DNA of 24,160 bases from Christiangramia sp. (GTDB lineage: Bacteria; Bacteroidota; Bacteroidia; Flavobacteriales; Flavobacteriaceae), in NCBI GenBank assembly GCA_024635735.1, contig JAGXII010000009.1, positions 1 to 24,160 on the forward strand, read 5' to 3'. Below, in pieces: positions 23,800 through 24,160 of this stretch. Under the pieces are notes generated by a model. That model had not been told where the DNA came from. It searched no databases and saw only the letters and a list, made by a program, of their open reading frames with translations. Position 1 is the first letter of the stretch, and the number at the start of each line of letters is the position of its first letter. The position numbers and the translations under genes were made by a program.

Positions 23800-24160
23800 A
23801 TGAATAATAAAAAGAAAATTTATAATAGAACCTGGGTTCAGTATTCGATTATTGGTGCGATAGCTTTTATACTATATATCACAGGTTTACATACCGAAGT
23901 TATCGGCTTTTTTCAGAGAGGCCTCCTGGAAACAGGTTTACTTAATCCCAGAGTAGAGGAAAGAATAGAACCTACGGGAACGGGTTCCCTGGAAAATTCA
24001 GAAGATATAAAGAATTATCCTGTCGCAGATTTAAATTTAAAACTCAGGGATATCAATGGAAACATTGTTTCCCTGGCTGACCTGAAAGGTAAAGTGATCT
24101 TTATGAACTTCTGGGCGACCTGGTGTCCTCCCTGTGTGGCTGAAATGCCCGGGATTAATC
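23800..24160 (+). CDS. TlpA-family thiol-disulfide protein, N-terminal part (cut by window end)
   Basis: 120 codons are visible, and the gene runs off the window. The ATG at 23800 follows an A/G-rich stretch. A single membrane anchor spans about residues 14-34 (YSIIGAIAFILYITGL), then a linker, then the AhpC/TSA-thioredoxin fold (LKLRDINGNIVSLADLKGK, VIFMNFWATWCPPC). The redox pair is C109-x-x-C112 in WCPPC, with the Pro-Pro pair usual for TlpA/ResA-like reductases. The anchor places the domain in the periplasm, where such proteins reduce cysteines of cytochrome c or other secreted proteins. It is preceded by the strongest Crp-like dyad, hinting at redox- or oxygen-linked control. Confidence 0.9.
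   Translation, partial: MNNKKKIYNRTWVQYSIIGAIAFILYITGLHTEVIGFFQRGLLETGLLNPRVEERIEPTGTGSLENSEDIKNYPVADLNLKLRDINGNIVSLADLKGKVIFMNFWATWCPPCVAEMPGIN

Noticed and set aside
1..24160. CRISPR arrays, tRNA or rRNA genes, insertion sequences
   Set aside because: I saw no regularly spaced repeats, no tRNA-like cloverleaf with a TTC-loop, no rRNA sequence and no transposase motif on either strand; the 12.3-12.9 kb scar has no recognisable IS ends.

Overview
The window looks like chromosomal DNA of a member of the Bacteroidota, most likely a marine-type Flavobacteriia related to Gramella/Salegentibacter. The reasons are AT-rich DNA, weak Shine-Dalgarno sequences, promoters that fit the Bacteroidota -7 consensus TAnnTTTG, Bacteroidota-type lipoprotein adaptors, and a CzcA fused to an outer-membrane factor. 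The first 19 bases are a Nextera transposon-end adapter, not genomic DNA, so biology starts at base 20 and this is a contig end.

Layout. 20-4314 (+): the 3' end of a 4Fe-4S ferredoxin gene, then nifJ (pyruvate:ferredoxin oxidoreductase), a long hairpin and a small HEPN-like protein. 4327-5013 (-): an aspartate/glutamate racemase family gene. 5154-5965 (-): a sulfur-transfer cluster of two single-domain rhodaneses and a Cys-rich DUF2892 membrane protein. 6099-12302 (-): an operon encoding a TolC-type outer-membrane factor, a lipoprotein adaptor and an AcrB-type RND pump, followed by a PII-like protein and a second DUF2892 protein. 12303-12903: no intact gene, but a patchwork of gene remnants and hairpins that includes a near-perfect 66-bp copy of part of nifJ. 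12904-14151 (-): an MFS transporter. 14359-22019 (-): a metal-efflux operon in the order response regulator (frameshifted), sensor kinase, CzcA-type pump fused to its own outer-membrane factor, and CusB-type adaptor. 22294-23409 (-): a soluble PAS sensor kinase. 23800 to the end (+): the start of a TlpA-like thiol-disulfide protein, cut by the window edge.

The most interesting signal is regulatory. Four intergenic 16-bp dyads of Crp/Fnr type (near-consensus TGtaAC-N4-GTTACa) lie before the racemase, the rhodanese cluster, the TolC-RND operon and the tlpA-like gene. In three of them a TAnnTTTG-like -7 element ends exactly 36.5 bp from the dyad centre, which is the geometry of a class II activator. 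This suggests that one Crp/Fnr-family regulator, not encoded here, co-controls rhodanese sulfur transfer, an RND exporter and periplasmic thiol chemistry. That regulon is my inference; the dyads and spacings can be read directly from the sequence.
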